Shown here: positions 8,001 to 16,515 of the stretch, piece by piece
Layout: the number at the start of each line of letters is the position of its first letter
Numbering within the stretch: position 1 is the first letter of the stretch
NCBI RefSeq assembly: GCF_027625935.1
Contig: NZ_CP115300.1
Location: forward strand, 4,588,001 to 4,652,000
Source of the DNA: Streptomyces camelliae
Lineage (GTDB): Bacteria; Actinomycetota; Actinomycetes; Streptomycetales; Streptomycetaceae
Direction of reading: 5' to 3'
DNA: 64,000 nucleotides
The notes under the pieces: model-generated
Databases searched by the model: none
Told to the model about the DNA's origin: nothing
The model's input: the letters and a program-made list of their open reading frames with translations, nothing else
Position numbers and translations under genes: made by a program

Positions 8001-11000
8001 CGGACACCGCGGCCGTACTCCCGCAGCAGCCTGTGCGCCGCGGCGTCCGACAGCAGGGGAAGCTCGGACACCTGCCGGCCCGCGTCCCGGACGACCTCGT
8101 GCAGGAGCGTCTGGAAACACTCGGCCAGATGCCTGATGCTCGCGGGCTCGAAGAGGTCGGCGTCATAGCCGAGCTCGCCCTGCAGGCCGCCGCCGTGGCG
8201 CGTGAGGTCGAGCGAGAGGTCGAACCGACTGCTGGCGACATCCACGTGGTACTGGCTGACGGAAATTCCGTCGAGTCTCAGATCGGCGGCCGCTTCTCCT
8301 TCGAGCAGCTGACAGGTGACCTGCACCAGCGGATTGATCCCGAGGGTGCGAGCGGGGTTCAGCGCTTCGACCAGCCGGTCGAACGGCACGTCCTGGTGGG
8401 CGTAGGCCGACAGGATGGCCTGGCGGACCCGGGAAAGGAGTTGCTCGAAGGTGGGATCGTCACGGAGGTCCCCACGGACCGGGAGGGTGTTGACGAAGAA
8501 GCCGATCAGCCCTTCGAGTTCCGCGCGGGTCCGGCCCGCGACGGGGACGCCCACCAGCAGATCGCGCTGTCCGCTCCACCGGGACACGAGGACCTGGAAG
8601 GCGGCCAGGAGGACGTTGAACAGGGTGTTGCGGTGGCGGAGTCCGAGTTCGGCCAGCGCCTCGGTCATGTCAGGCGGGACGGTGAAGCGGACGGTGCCGC
8701 CCTTGCCCGTGCGCACGGGCGGGCGCGAGTGGTCCAGGGGCAGTTCGAGGGTGACCGGCGCCCCGGTCAGTTCGTCCACGTAGTGCCGCAGCTGCCCGGC
8801 GAGTTCCGTCTGGCGCTGCGGGTCCCGCTCCCAGGCGGCGAAGTCCAGGTACTGGATGCGCGGCCTGGGCAGATCCGAAACGCGCCCCTCGGCGTGGGCC
8901 CGGTACAGCTCGGAGATCTCCGAGAGGATGACCTTGACCGACCATCCGTCGCAGGCGATGTGATGGATGCCGAAGACCAGCAGGTGCTCCTGTGGCGCGA
9001 GTTTCACGACGGCTGCCTCGAAGACCGGGCCGCGGGACAGGTCGTACTCCCGCGCTCGGACGTCGAGAACGAATGCACGGGCCCGTTCCGCCGCCTGCTC
9101 GGCGGCCAGAGCGCTGAGGTCCAGGACGGCGATGTCGGGCCGCCAGTCGCGGTCGACGGTCTGGAGCGGGAAACGGTCGCCTGCCCTGTAGGTGGTCTGG
9201 AGCACCTCGTGCCGGACCACCATGGCCGTGATCGCCTTGGACATGGCGGCGATGTCGAGCGGGCCGTCGAGCCGGAAGGCTTCGACCATGTTGTACGTCG
9301 CGCTCTCCGGCGCGGCCTGCTGGACGAACCAGAGGCGCTGCTGCGCGAAGGACATGATGTCCGACGCACGCTCCGGCAGTACCGGAATCGATTCCTCCGA
9401 CGCCGGCCCGCTCTGGACGAGAGCGGCGAGTCCGGCCACCGTGGGGTTCTCGAACAGCTCCTGGAGCGAGACCTTCGTGCCCATGACCGTGAGGATCCGG
9501 GTCGCGAGGCGTACCGCGGCGAGCGAATGGCCGCCGAGGTGGAAGAAATCGTCCCGGCTTCCGACGTTCTCCACGCCCAGGACCTCGGCGAAGAGTTCGG
9601 CGATGACCTGCTCCGCGCCGGGCCGTGGGGCGACGTAATCGACGTGGAAGGATTCTTCGCCGGGTTCGGGTAGATCGGCGGCGGAAACCTTTCCGCTCAC
9701 GTTGTGCGGAATTTCCGGCACCTGGACGAAAGCGCTGGGAACCATGTAGTCGGGAAGGAGCCCGGCCGAGTAGTCGCGCAGTTCCGAGGAGGTGACAGCT
9801 GTGGTCACGACGTACGCGATGAGGCGGGGCCGGCCGTGCTGATCGGGCCGGGCCGCCACCGCGACGTCCCGCACACAGGGGTGCCCCAGCAGCGCCGACT
9901 CGATCTCACCGGGCTCGATCCGGTACCCCCGGATCTTCACCTGCTGGTCCGCACGTCCCAGGAACTCCACGTCCCCGTCCACGGTGAACCGGCCCAGATC
10001 ACCCGTCCGGTACATCCGCGCACCGGGCTCGTCACCATAGGGATTCGGCACGAACCGCTCAGCCGTCTGCGCCGGATCACCCACATATCCCACCGCCAGC
10101 TGCGGCCCCGACAGGTACAGCTCACCCACCACGCCCGGCGGCACCAGCTCACCCCGCGCGTCCAGGATGAGCACCTGCGTGTTGGCCAACGGCCGCCCGA
10201 TCACCGGCACCGTCCCCTCGGCGATCGTCTTGCCCAGGGCGTCCACAGTGAACTCGGTGGGACCGTACAGGTTGACCGCAAGCACTCCGGGATCGGAACC
10301 GAGCCGCGACCACAGCGACGGCCGCACCGCCTCCCCGCCCAGGACCATCAGTGAGGGACGGTGTCCGCCGTCCAGGAGACCGAACTCGACGAGCTGCTCA
10401 AGCTGGGACGGCGTCGACTCCAGTACGTCGATGCGCTCCTGGCGAAGGAACGCGAGCAGCATCTGCGTGTCCCGGCAGGTCTCGTCGTCCACGACCAGCA
10501 GCCGGTGCCCGTTGACCATCCACAGCAACTGGTCCCAGCTCGCGTCGAAGGAGACGGAGAGGGTGTGCGCCACCCGCAGCCGGACGTCCCCGGCAAAGTG
10601 GGCCATGGCCGCGAAGTGGGAGTTCCGGTGTGAACAGAACAGGTTCGCCAAGGAGTCGTGCCTGATCAGCACCCCCTTGGGGAGCCCGGTCGAACCCGAG
10701 GTGAAGACGATGTAGGCGAGGTCCGAGGGCTGCGGAAGCGCGAGGTCCAACGGCTGGGCGAGAGGTGCCAGACCGTTCAGGTCAAGGCGTGGCACCTCGG
10801 ATGCGATCGCCTCGGGACCGACCCCGGAGTCGACCACGAGCAGCCTGACCCCGGCCGCTTCGGTCATGTGGCGGAACCGCTCGGGTGAGGGTCTGGCGTC
10901 CAGCGGTACCAGCACGGCGCCGGCCCTGATGATTCCCAGCATGCCGATGAAGAGACGCCCCGACCGCCCGGCCATGAGGCCCACGCAGTCACCTCGGCCG

Positions 11001-12562
11001 ACGCCCCGGCGGCCGAGTTCAGCGGCGACCGCGTCGACAGCACCGCTCAGTTCGCTGAACGTCCACTGGCGATCCGCGTCCTCAAGCGCGATCTCCTGCG
11101 GCTGTGCGGCTACCTGCTCGTGGAAGAAGCCGAGAACGGTGGCACCGTCGGGAACGGCGACCGAGGGTCCGCACCCGTACTGGTCGAGCACCACACGCTC
11201 GGTCCCGGGGCGCAGCAGGGGCAGCTCCGAGACGCGTGCCGAGTCGGATGCGGCGAACGCCGTCAGCAGGGTGAGGAAGTAGTCCGCGAACCTGGAGACG
11301 GTTTCCGCCTCGAACAGGTCGGCGCTGTAGTTGAAGGAGCCGCGCAGGCCCTGTTCGTCGTGGACCATGTCGAGCGAGAGGTCGAAGAACGTCGTCTGCT
11401 GCGGCGTCAGGACCTTCTCGGCCCTGGCTCCGTCCAGCAGCAGTTCCCCGGAGAACTCGGAGTCCAGGAGCTGGAACATCACCTGCACCAGCGGGTTGAC
11501 ACCGGAGACGCGATCCGGGTTCAGGGCTTCGACGATCTGTTCGAACGGAAGCTCGCCGTGTTCCTGGCCGGCGAGAACGTTCTCCCTGGTCCGCGTGACG
11601 AACTCACGGACGGTTGGGTTGTTGCGCAGGTCCCCGCGGATCGCCAGCGTGTTGACGAACATGCCGATGAGGGATTGCGTGCCCTCCTGGGTGCGCCCGC
11701 TCAGCGGGATGCCCACCACCAGGTCCTGTGCACCGGTCAGCCGGGACAGAAAGGTCTGGAAGGAGGCGAGAAGCACCATGAACAGGGAGGATTTGCAGCT
11801 GCTGCCGAGCGCCTGCAGGCCCTTGACGACGGCTTCCGGCACGGTGAACTCGCAGGTGCCCGACGCGGGGAAGAGAGCCGTTGTGCGCGCCTTGTCCGCC
11901 GGTAGTTGGAGCAGGGCCGGCACACCCGAGAGATGGCCGGTCCAGTAGTCGAGGTACTCGGCCGTGCGCTCGGCGTCGAGGAGTTCACGCTCCCAGACGG
12001 CGAAATCGGCATACTGCAGGTCCGGTTCGGCCAGCCCGGCGGGCGTTCCGCCCCGTTCGGCGCGGTACAGCTCGGACAGCTCGGACAGCAGCAGGCCCAT
12101 GGACCAGCCGTCGCAGGCGATGTGGTGGGCCGACACGACCAGGACGTGGTCCTGCGGGGCGAGACGGCCGAGCCGGAGGCGGAGCATGGGGCCGGTTGCG
12201 AGGTCGAAGGGCTCGTCGACCACCTGGTCCACGAACTCCCTGACCGCGCCTTCGCCGTCCTGGGCGAAATCCTTCTCCTTGTCGCTCAGTACGAGCACGC
12301 CGGAGGACTCGCAGTCGGCGGGCGCGTCCTCGACCACCTGGAGCAGCACGCCCGCCGCCTCGACGAAACGGGTGCGGAAGGAATCGTGCCGGGCTACCAG
12401 CGCGTCCACGGCACGGGAGAGCGCCTCGAAGTCCAGCGGCCCCGACACCCGGAAGGCCTCTGTCAGGTTGTACGCGGTCCCCTCGGGCTCCATCCCCTGG
12501 AGGAACCAGATCCGCTGTTGGGCGGACGACATGGGGAAACTGTTTTCTGGCATCTCAGGCAC
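5039..12562 (-). CDS. dimodular NRPS, C-A-T-C-A(MT)-T
   Basis: About 2507 residues. Module 1: condensation domain (HHIACDGWS near residue 150), adenylation domain (TSGSTGLPKG near 620), carrier (LGGHSLAAV near 1008). Module 2: condensation (HHIACDGWS near 1203), adenylation interrupted by a methyltransferase (LLEIGAGTGLLVRPL near 2040; MT about 1985-2230), then the A10 remnant SVSGKV and a carrier (AGGDSLTAA near 2470). The MT position after core A8 is typical of amino acid N-methylation. There is no epimerase and no terminal thioesterase. Hand-read pocket residues: A1 about DAWEVGLVDK, somewhat Gln-like; A2 about DAWNLGLVAK, unassigned. Both A domains have one residue fewer than GrsA in core A4, so these readings are tentative. 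The start is GTG at 12562, 12 nt after mbtH; an in-frame ATG lies at 12553. Confidence 0.93.
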   Translation of the reverse strand: MPEMPENSFPMSSAQQRIWFLQGMEPEGTAYNLTEAFRVSGPLDFEALSRAVDALVARHDSFRTRFVEAAGVLLQVVEDAPADCESSGVLVLSDKEKDFAQDGEGAVREFVDQVVDEPFDLATGPMLRLRLGRLAPQDHVLVVSAHHIACDGWSMGLLLSELSELYRAERGGTPAGLAEPDLQYADFAVWERELLDAERTAEYLDYWTGHLSGVPALLQLPADKARTTALFPASGTCEFTVPEAVVKGLQALGSSCKSSLFMVLLASFQTFLSRLTGAQDLVVGIPLSGRTQEGTQSLIGMFVNTLAIRGDLRNNPTVREFVTRTRENVLAGQEHGELPFEQIVEALNPDRVSGVNPLVQVMFQLLDSEFSGELLLDGARAEKVLTPQQTTFFDLSLDMVHDEQGLRGSFNYSADLFEAETVSRFADYFLTLLTAFAASDSARVSELPLLRPGTERVVLDQYGCGPSVAVPDGATVLGFFHEQVAAQPQEIALEDADRQWTFSELSGAVDAVAAELGRRGVGRGDCVGLMAGRSGRLFIGMLGIIRAGAVLVPLDARPSPERFRHMTEAAGVRLLVVDSGVGPEAIASEVPRLDLNGLAPLAQPLDLALPQPSDLAYIVFTSGSTGLPKGVLIRHDSLANLFCSHRNSHFAAMAHFAGDVRLRVAHTLSVSFDASWDQLLWMVNGHRLLVVDDETCRDTQMLLAFLRQERIDVLESTPSQLEQLVEFGLLDGGHRPSLMVLGGEAVRPSLWSRLGSDPGVLAVNLYGPTEFTVDALGKTIAEGTVPVIGRPLANTQVLILDARGELVPPGVVGELYLSGPQLAVGYVGDPAQTAERFVPNPYGDEPGARMYRTGDLGRFTVDGDVEFLGRADQQVKIRGYRIEPGEIESALLGHPCVRDVAVAARPDQHGRPRLIAYVVTTAVTSSELRDYSAGLLPDYMVPSAFVQVPEIPHNVSGKVSAADLPEPGEESFHVDYVAPRPGAEQVIAELFAEVLGVENVGSRDDFFHLGGHSLAAVRLATRILTVMGTKVSLQELFENPTVAGLAALVQSGPASEESIPVLPERASDIMSFAQQRLWFVQQAAPESATYNMVEAFRLDGPLDIAAMSKAITAMVVRHEVLQTTYRAGDRFPLQTVDRDWRPDIAVLDLSALAAEQAAERARAFVLDVRAREYDLSRGPVFEAAVVKLAPQEHLLVFGIHHIACDGWSVKVILSEISELYRAHAEGRVSDLPRPRIQYLDFAAWERDPQRQTELAGQLRHYVDELTGAPVTLELPLDHSRPPVRTGKGGTVRFTVPPDMTEALAELGLRHRNTLFNVLLAAFQVLVSRWSGQRDLLVGVPVAGRTRAELEGLIGFFVNTLPVRGDLRDDPTFEQLLSRVRQAILSAYAHQDVPFDRLVEALNPARTLGINPLVQVTCQLLEGEAAADLRLDGISVSQYHVDVASSRFDLSLDLTRHGGGLQGELGYDADLFEPASIRHLAECFQTLLHEVVRDAGRQVSELPLLSDAAAHRLLREYGRGVRVPVTAGTVIDALRARVRACPDQIALVDEDRAWSLAELEQAMDRLAARLRQDGTVPGDVVALSTRRTAELVVGLLGIMSSGAVALPLDPAHPRERVEAMLALAGARRSVADAPDPRLESTTTIAFPGPADDLDVTPPPGPSPSDPAYLAFTSGSTGVPKGVLVSHDALANLLATHSARPVPDGRRLRVAHTASFAFDAAWDQLLWLIAGHELTIVGEETRTDAEALVEFTRQHTIDVLNVPPSFAEQLVEFGLLDGEHRPSLILLGGEAVRPSLWSRLGSDPGVLAVNLYGPTEFTVASVQAVIAEGTVPVIGRPLANTQVLILDARGELVPPGVVGELYLSGPQLAVGYVGDPAQTAERFVPNPYGDEPGARMYRTGDLGRFTVDGDVEFLGRADQQVKIRGYRIEPGEIESALLGHPCVRDVAVAARPDQHGRPRLIAYVVPDQRIDMPAERAAFVDSWLSVFENTHETVKSAAQDADAAIKGWTDSFTDQDIPAPQMREWVSTTIDRIVGLEPGRLLEIGAGTGLLVRPLCERADLSVYVATDFSEPSVELLNRIADEVRASDPRPPQLVVGRAEALGAAGLVEGEYDTVVINSVAQYFPSLMYLEQVIEEALSRLTAGGHIFLGDLRNGALLEAFFSLRQFLRSGADPDVQLADQVAQAIQADGELSIDPRYFVSLLDRLPRITGVEIAPRRGTSPNEMTLFRYDAILHVGCANEPGATAWETKVPGLRQIEARLAAEEEPFGYRRVPNARLEEALRLRDAYGFTVAGEERPADLRGIDPEALWALGERYGWTTRIGWGQGDAYGTMDVSFSPPGRLGHFTASDPLTRSGRASVPAIRLLAPWMERKLTSVLRDSLAGRLPDFMVPREFVYLTDLTRSVSGKVSLSALPDSLRAYVPLSAEAPGAPAGDHADVIARVMGSRLGVAALGRDDDFFAAGGDSLTAAMSVRDLRELGLNLSIRDVFRHKTPQQLAACLPQPAEDAR
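6675..7094. repeat. 420-bp tract duplicated between the two A domains (copy in A2)
   Basis: By direct reading this tract is identical, base for base, to 9807-10226, in the same orientation and offset by 3132 bp. It encodes the A6-A8 region of module 2. Similarity continues with scattered differences to about 7270. Confidence 0.95.
9807..10226. repeat. 420-bp tract duplicated between the two A domains (copy in A1)
   Basis: Partner of the tract at 6675-7094. It encodes the C-terminal half of the first adenylation core, while the upstream pocket-forming region is less similar. Confidence 0.95.
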
Positions 12563-12574
12563 AACCTGGTCCGT

Positions 12575-12775
12575 TCACTGGTCGGTGGAGCGATGCGAGA
12601 GATCGGGGGAAACGTCCTGCCACGTTTCCCGGATGTGGTCCAGACAGCCGGCCTTGTTTCCGGAGAACTCGGTCCTGTGCCAGCCGTGCGGGAGCTGCTT
12701 CGAATCGGGCCAGATTGACATTTGGTTCAGCTGGTTGACGACCACCACGAATTGACCGTTCTCGTCATCGAACAT
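12575..12775 (-). CDS. MbtH-family NRPS accessory protein
   Basis: 66 residues, full length for the family. It shows the conserved pattern: N-x5-SIWP near residue 20, P-x-GWH near 30, a Gly, then CLDHIRETW-x-D near 45-55. MbtH proteins bind adenylation domains and are often needed for their solubility or activity. The ATG overlaps the end of the upstream NRPS gene by 11 nt and its stop lies 12 nt before the next NRPS, so the three are one transcript. It may serve several of the A domains here, including the free-standing threonine one. Confidence 0.95.
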   Translation of the reverse strand: MFDDENGQFVVVVNQLNQMSIWPDSKQLPHGWHRTEFSGNKAGCLDHIRETWQDVSPDLSHRSTDQ

Positions 12776-15700
12776 CGCGAGCTCCCGAGCCTTTCGACTT
12801 TCCCAGTGCGGGACGGTTCTTGGTCTTTCTGGTCAGCCGACCGGTGAGGGATTCCACCGAGGGGAAGTCGAAGAGCTCCCGCACAGTGAGCTCATATCCC
12901 ATTTCCGATCGCACCCGAAGGACCAGTCTGGTGGCCAGGAGTGAATGCCCACCAAGGTCGAAGAAGTCGTCTGTGACGCCCACTTCGTCAATCCCGAGGA
13001 CGTCGGCGAAAAGCTCGCGGAGCGCTTCCTCCTTGGCCGACCGATCGGCCTGCCCGTCCGGTGCCGCCAGAGCGCTTCCGGCCGCCTCACCGACGGCGTC
13101 CCGGAGACCCGACCCGGAGCCGGCCCGCTCGAAGTGACCGATGTCGATGTCCCCGATCGGCAGTCCGGGCTCGGCCATCGCCCTCTCGATCATCCTGACC
13201 AGGCATTCGGCCAGGCTTTCCACGGTTCGCCGGTCGAAGAGGTCCGTGGCGTACTCGATACCGCAGTCCAGGCCGTACTGCGCACCGTCCGACACCGGCG
13301 GCTCGGTGACGGTGACCAGCAGATCGAACCGGGCGACGTCGAGTCGCCAGTCCAGGGCCGTGACGTCCAGACCGGGCATACGCATGTCCGCTACAGCGTT
13401 GTTCTGGAAAGCCAGTACGACCTGGCAGAGCGGGTGGCGGGCAAGTGAGCGGGGCGGATTGAGCGCCTCGACCAGGTTCTCGAAGGGGAGATCCTCGTTC
13501 GCGAATGCGCTGAGGTCGAACTCCCGTACCCGGGCGACCAGTTCCTTGAACGTGGGGTCTCCCGACGTATCGGTCCGCAGAACCAGCGTGTTGACGAAGA
13601 ACCCCACGAGGTCGTCGAGCGACTCGTCGAAACGGCCTGCGACCGGGCTTCCGATCGGAATGTCGGTCCCACTGCCCAATCTGGTGAGAAGAGCGGCGAG
13701 CGCGGCCTGGAAAACCATGAACACGCTCACCCCGGCGGTGGCGGCGAATTCCGTCATCCGACGGTGGATTTCCGCCTCCAGCCGGAAGTCGATGACTTCG
13801 CCGCGGAAACTCGCATGTGCCGGACGGGCGTAGTCGCACGGGAGATCCAGTTGGTCGGGGATGCCCGCCAACGCCGTCGTCCAGAAATCAAGTTGCCGCG
13901 TGTACACGCTCTCCGGCTCGTCGGTCCCGCCCAGTGTCTCCCGCTGCCACAGCGAGAAGTCCGCGTACTGCACGGGAAGGGGTGCCGGCGAAGTGGCCGG
14001 GCCCTGGGTCCGTGCGGTGTACGCCCGGGCCAGATCCCGGGCGAGGGGGGCCATGGACCAGCCGTCACACGCGATGTGGTGCAGGACCAGCAGCAGGACG
14101 TGCTCATCGGGGCCGAGTCGCAGGAGACGTGCACGCAGCGGAGGCTCGGACGAGACGTCGAAGCCCCGGTTCTCGAACTCGGCCTGGAGCTTTGGCACAT
14201 CGCTGTGCGTGCACTCGACGACATCCGCCTCGACACCGGCCTCGGCCGCCGCGAGCACCCGCTGATACGGTTCCCCGCCGCTCTCCGGAAAGACCGTACG
14301 CAGGCTTTCGTGGCGGCTCACCACGTCGCCGATGGCCGCCCACAGGGCCGTGCGGTCCAGCGGCCCCCGCAGGCGCAGCGGGAACGGGATGTTGTACGTC
14401 GCGCTGGGGCCCTCCAGCTGGTTGAGGAACCACATCCTGCGCTGGGCGAAAGAGAGCGGTACGCGGTCCGGGCGGGCGGCCGGGACCAGGTCACGGCGTA
14501 CGACCCGTCGCTCACCGAGTTGGGCCACGAGGTCTTCGAGGACCGGGTGGTCGAAGACGCTGCGCACGGTCAGTTCGCGGTTCAGCAGCGTCCGTACACG
14601 CGCCACCAGGCGCATGGCGAGCAGGGAGTTCCCGCCCAGGTCGAAGAAGTCGTTCCCCAGGGCCGCGTCCGGCACTTCCAGGACCTCCGCGACCAGGCCG
14701 CACAGCGCCTTCTCCTCGGGGCTGCGAGGAGCACGCCCCTTGGCGGCGGCCTGGAAGGCGGGAACGGGCAACGCCTCCTTGTCCACCTTGCCGTTCGGTT
14801 TCATCGGCAGGGCGTCCAGCACCACGACGGCGTTCGGCGTCATGTAGTCCGGAAGCCATCGGCCGGCGAACTCCCTGAGCTCGCGCGACCAGTCGTCCCG
14901 GTCCGCCGAGCAGACCACGTAGGCGACCAGGCGGTCCTGGTGCGCGAGCACGACCGCCTGGGCCACCCCTGGGTGGGTGTGCAGAACCCCTTCGATCTCC
15001 CCTGGTTCGATCCTGCGCCCGCGGATCTTCACCTGGTCGTCCTTGCGGCCGAGGATCACCAGCCGTCCGTCGGGCAGCAGCCGGCCGAGATCCCCGGTCC
15101 GGTACCGGACCCCCGCCGGATGCCGGAAGAAACGCCGCGCGGTCAGCTCGGGATCGCCCAGGTAGCCTTCGGCCAGCCCCGTACCCCGGATGCTGACCTC
15201 CCCCGGCTCTCCCGCCGGTACGTCGTTGCCCTCGTCGTCCAGTACGAGGATCTCCGCGCCCGGGATCGCCCGACCGACCGTGACATCGGCACCCGCGAGG
15301 AGTTCGGTGCCGGCGCACCACACGGCCGCCTCCGTAGGGCCGTAGGAGTTGTACAGGCGGGTACCCGGCTGGAGCCGGTAGTGCTCGGAGACCAGCGGTG
15401 CCGGGCACTGTTCACCGGCGACCAGCATCACGTCCGGGCCCGTCGAAGGTTCCGGCAGCCTGCGCAGCGCGGTGAGGTAGTGCGACGGAGTCATCGAGGT
15501 GTGTGAGATCCGGGTCCGGCCGCTGAGCACGGCGTCGACGGCTCGCATCACGCCGTCCAGCGACTCGGGCGCCAACTCCAGGGTGCCGCCCGACGCGAGG
15601 GTCCACCAGATGGTGCCGAGCGAGGCGTCGAAGGACATGGGCCAGAGCATGAGGAAGCGTCGGACCGGGTCCTCGTAGTGCCGCAGCCTGGCCAGTGTGG

Positions 15701-16238
15701 TGCTGGTGATGGCCCGGTGGGAGACGACGACACCCTTCGGCTCGCCGGTGGAGCCCGAGGTGAAGATGATGTACGCGACGTCGGCGGGGCGGGGCCGGCG
15801 GGGCGGGCGGACCCCGCTTCGCCGGGAGACGGCGACCGGCAGGCGTAGCGCGGTGACCGGGTCCGGCGACCGCAGCCCTTCGGGCGTGCTCAGTACGGCG
15901 ACGGCCGACGTCCGCTCGGCGAGAAGACGCAGCCGGTTCGGCGGGGTCTGCGGATCGACGGGGACGTACACGGCACCGGCCTTCAGCACGGCCAGGTGGG
16001 CCACCAGGGCTGCGGCACTGCGACCGAAGGAGCACAGCACGGACTCGCCAGGCTCCACGCCCCGCGCGATGAGGTCCGCGGCCAGCGCGTTCGCTTCGCC
16101 GTCCAGCTCCCCGTACGTCAGCTCGGCGTCCTCGGCGGCGACCGCGCAACGATCCGGATGGAGATCCGTCCGGTACTCGAACAAGGCGGTCAGCGTGTTT
16201 TCGATATCGGCTGACGGCGCTTCGGCACCCAAGTACAT
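12765..16238 (-). CDS. NRPS with A-T-C-T order; second carrier has no A domain of its own
   Basis: 1157 residues. Adenylation about 1-515 (TSGSTGEPKG near 165, YRTGDLG, A10 PNGKVDK), carrier LGGNSLLAM near 537, condensation about 600-1050 (HHIACDGWSM near 723), second carrier LGGHSLLAT near 1100. It begins with A rather than C, so it looks like the initiating enzyme. Its condensation domain joins the residue on carrier 1 to an aminoacyl group on carrier 2, which must be loaded in trans. The hand-read A pocket is roughly DAGSLASVWK and I do not recognise it. The C-terminal carrier would hand over to the N-terminal condensation domain of the large NRPS. The ATG sits behind GGATGTGAACC. Confidence 0.93.
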   Translation of the reverse strand: MYLGAEAPSADIENTLTALFEYRTDLHPDRCAVAAEDAELTYGELDGEANALAADLIARGVEPGESVLCSFGRSAAALVAHLAVLKAGAVYVPVDPQTPPNRLRLLAERTSAVAVLSTPEGLRSPDPVTALRLPVAVSRRSGVRPPRRPRPADVAYIIFTSGSTGEPKGVVVSHRAITSTTLARLRHYEDPVRRFLMLWPMSFDASLGTIWWTLASGGTLELAPESLDGVMRAVDAVLSGRTRISHTSMTPSHYLTALRRLPEPSTGPDVMLVAGEQCPAPLVSEHYRLQPGTRLYNSYGPTEAAVWCAGTELLAGADVTVGRAIPGAEILVLDDEGNDVPAGEPGEVSIRGTGLAEGYLGDPELTARRFFRHPAGVRYRTGDLGRLLPDGRLVILGRKDDQVKIRGRRIEPGEIEGVLHTHPGVAQAVVLAHQDRLVAYVVCSADRDDWSRELREFAGRWLPDYMTPNAVVVLDALPMKPNGKVDKEALPVPAFQAAAKGRAPRSPEEKALCGLVAEVLEVPDAALGNDFFDLGGNSLLAMRLVARVRTLLNRELTVRSVFDHPVLEDLVAQLGERRVVRRDLVPAARPDRVPLSFAQRRMWFLNQLEGPSATYNIPFPLRLRGPLDRTALWAAIGDVVSRHESLRTVFPESGGEPYQRVLAAAEAGVEADVVECTHSDVPKLQAEFENRGFDVSSEPPLRARLLRLGPDEHVLLLVLHHIACDGWSMAPLARDLARAYTARTQGPATSPAPLPVQYADFSLWQRETLGGTDEPESVYTRQLDFWTTALAGIPDQLDLPCDYARPAHASFRGEVIDFRLEAEIHRRMTEFAATAGVSVFMVFQAALAALLTRLGSGTDIPIGSPVAGRFDESLDDLVGFFVNTLVLRTDTSGDPTFKELVARVREFDLSAFANEDLPFENLVEALNPPRSLARHPLCQVVLAFQNNAVADMRMPGLDVTALDWRLDVARFDLLVTVTEPPVSDGAQYGLDCGIEYATDLFDRRTVESLAECLVRMIERAMAEPGLPIGDIDIGHFERAGSGSGLRDAVGEAAGSALAAPDGQADRSAKEEALRELFADVLGIDEVGVTDDFFDLGGHSLLATRLVLRVRSEMGYELTVRELFDFPSVESLTGRLTRKTKNRPALGKSKGSGARDVR

Positions 16239-16515
16239 AATGGTTCACATCCGTTTCTTCACTGAGGTGCCAGACAGCGTCGTCATTCCGATCAGGCATG
16301 GCTTAATTGCCAATGAAAGCCATTGGATTCTTTGACTCAGGCTCGGTTGAGCACTCGGTCGATCATTGCTCCGAGAAGTGATCCGTGTCGAGCGCATGGA
16401 GGGTTCATCATTCTGCAGGCTCCGCTTCCGGTAACACCGGGGACGCTCCCCTCGGCAATCTCGCCCGGTAGATTCGGGCCGCATCGGGAAGCCGATACCG
16501 ACGGGAGAATCACAT
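16239..16515. promoter_or_regulatory. divergent promoter region between the NRPS operon and the trans-acting adenylase
   Basis: 277-bp gap between two outward-facing start codons, so promoters for both directions must lie here. It is visibly more AT-rich than its neighbours. It contains a perfect 6-bp inverted repeat, CCAATG-5 nt-CATTGG, at 16310-16326, a possible regulator site. I see no gene in it. Confidence 0.6.
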
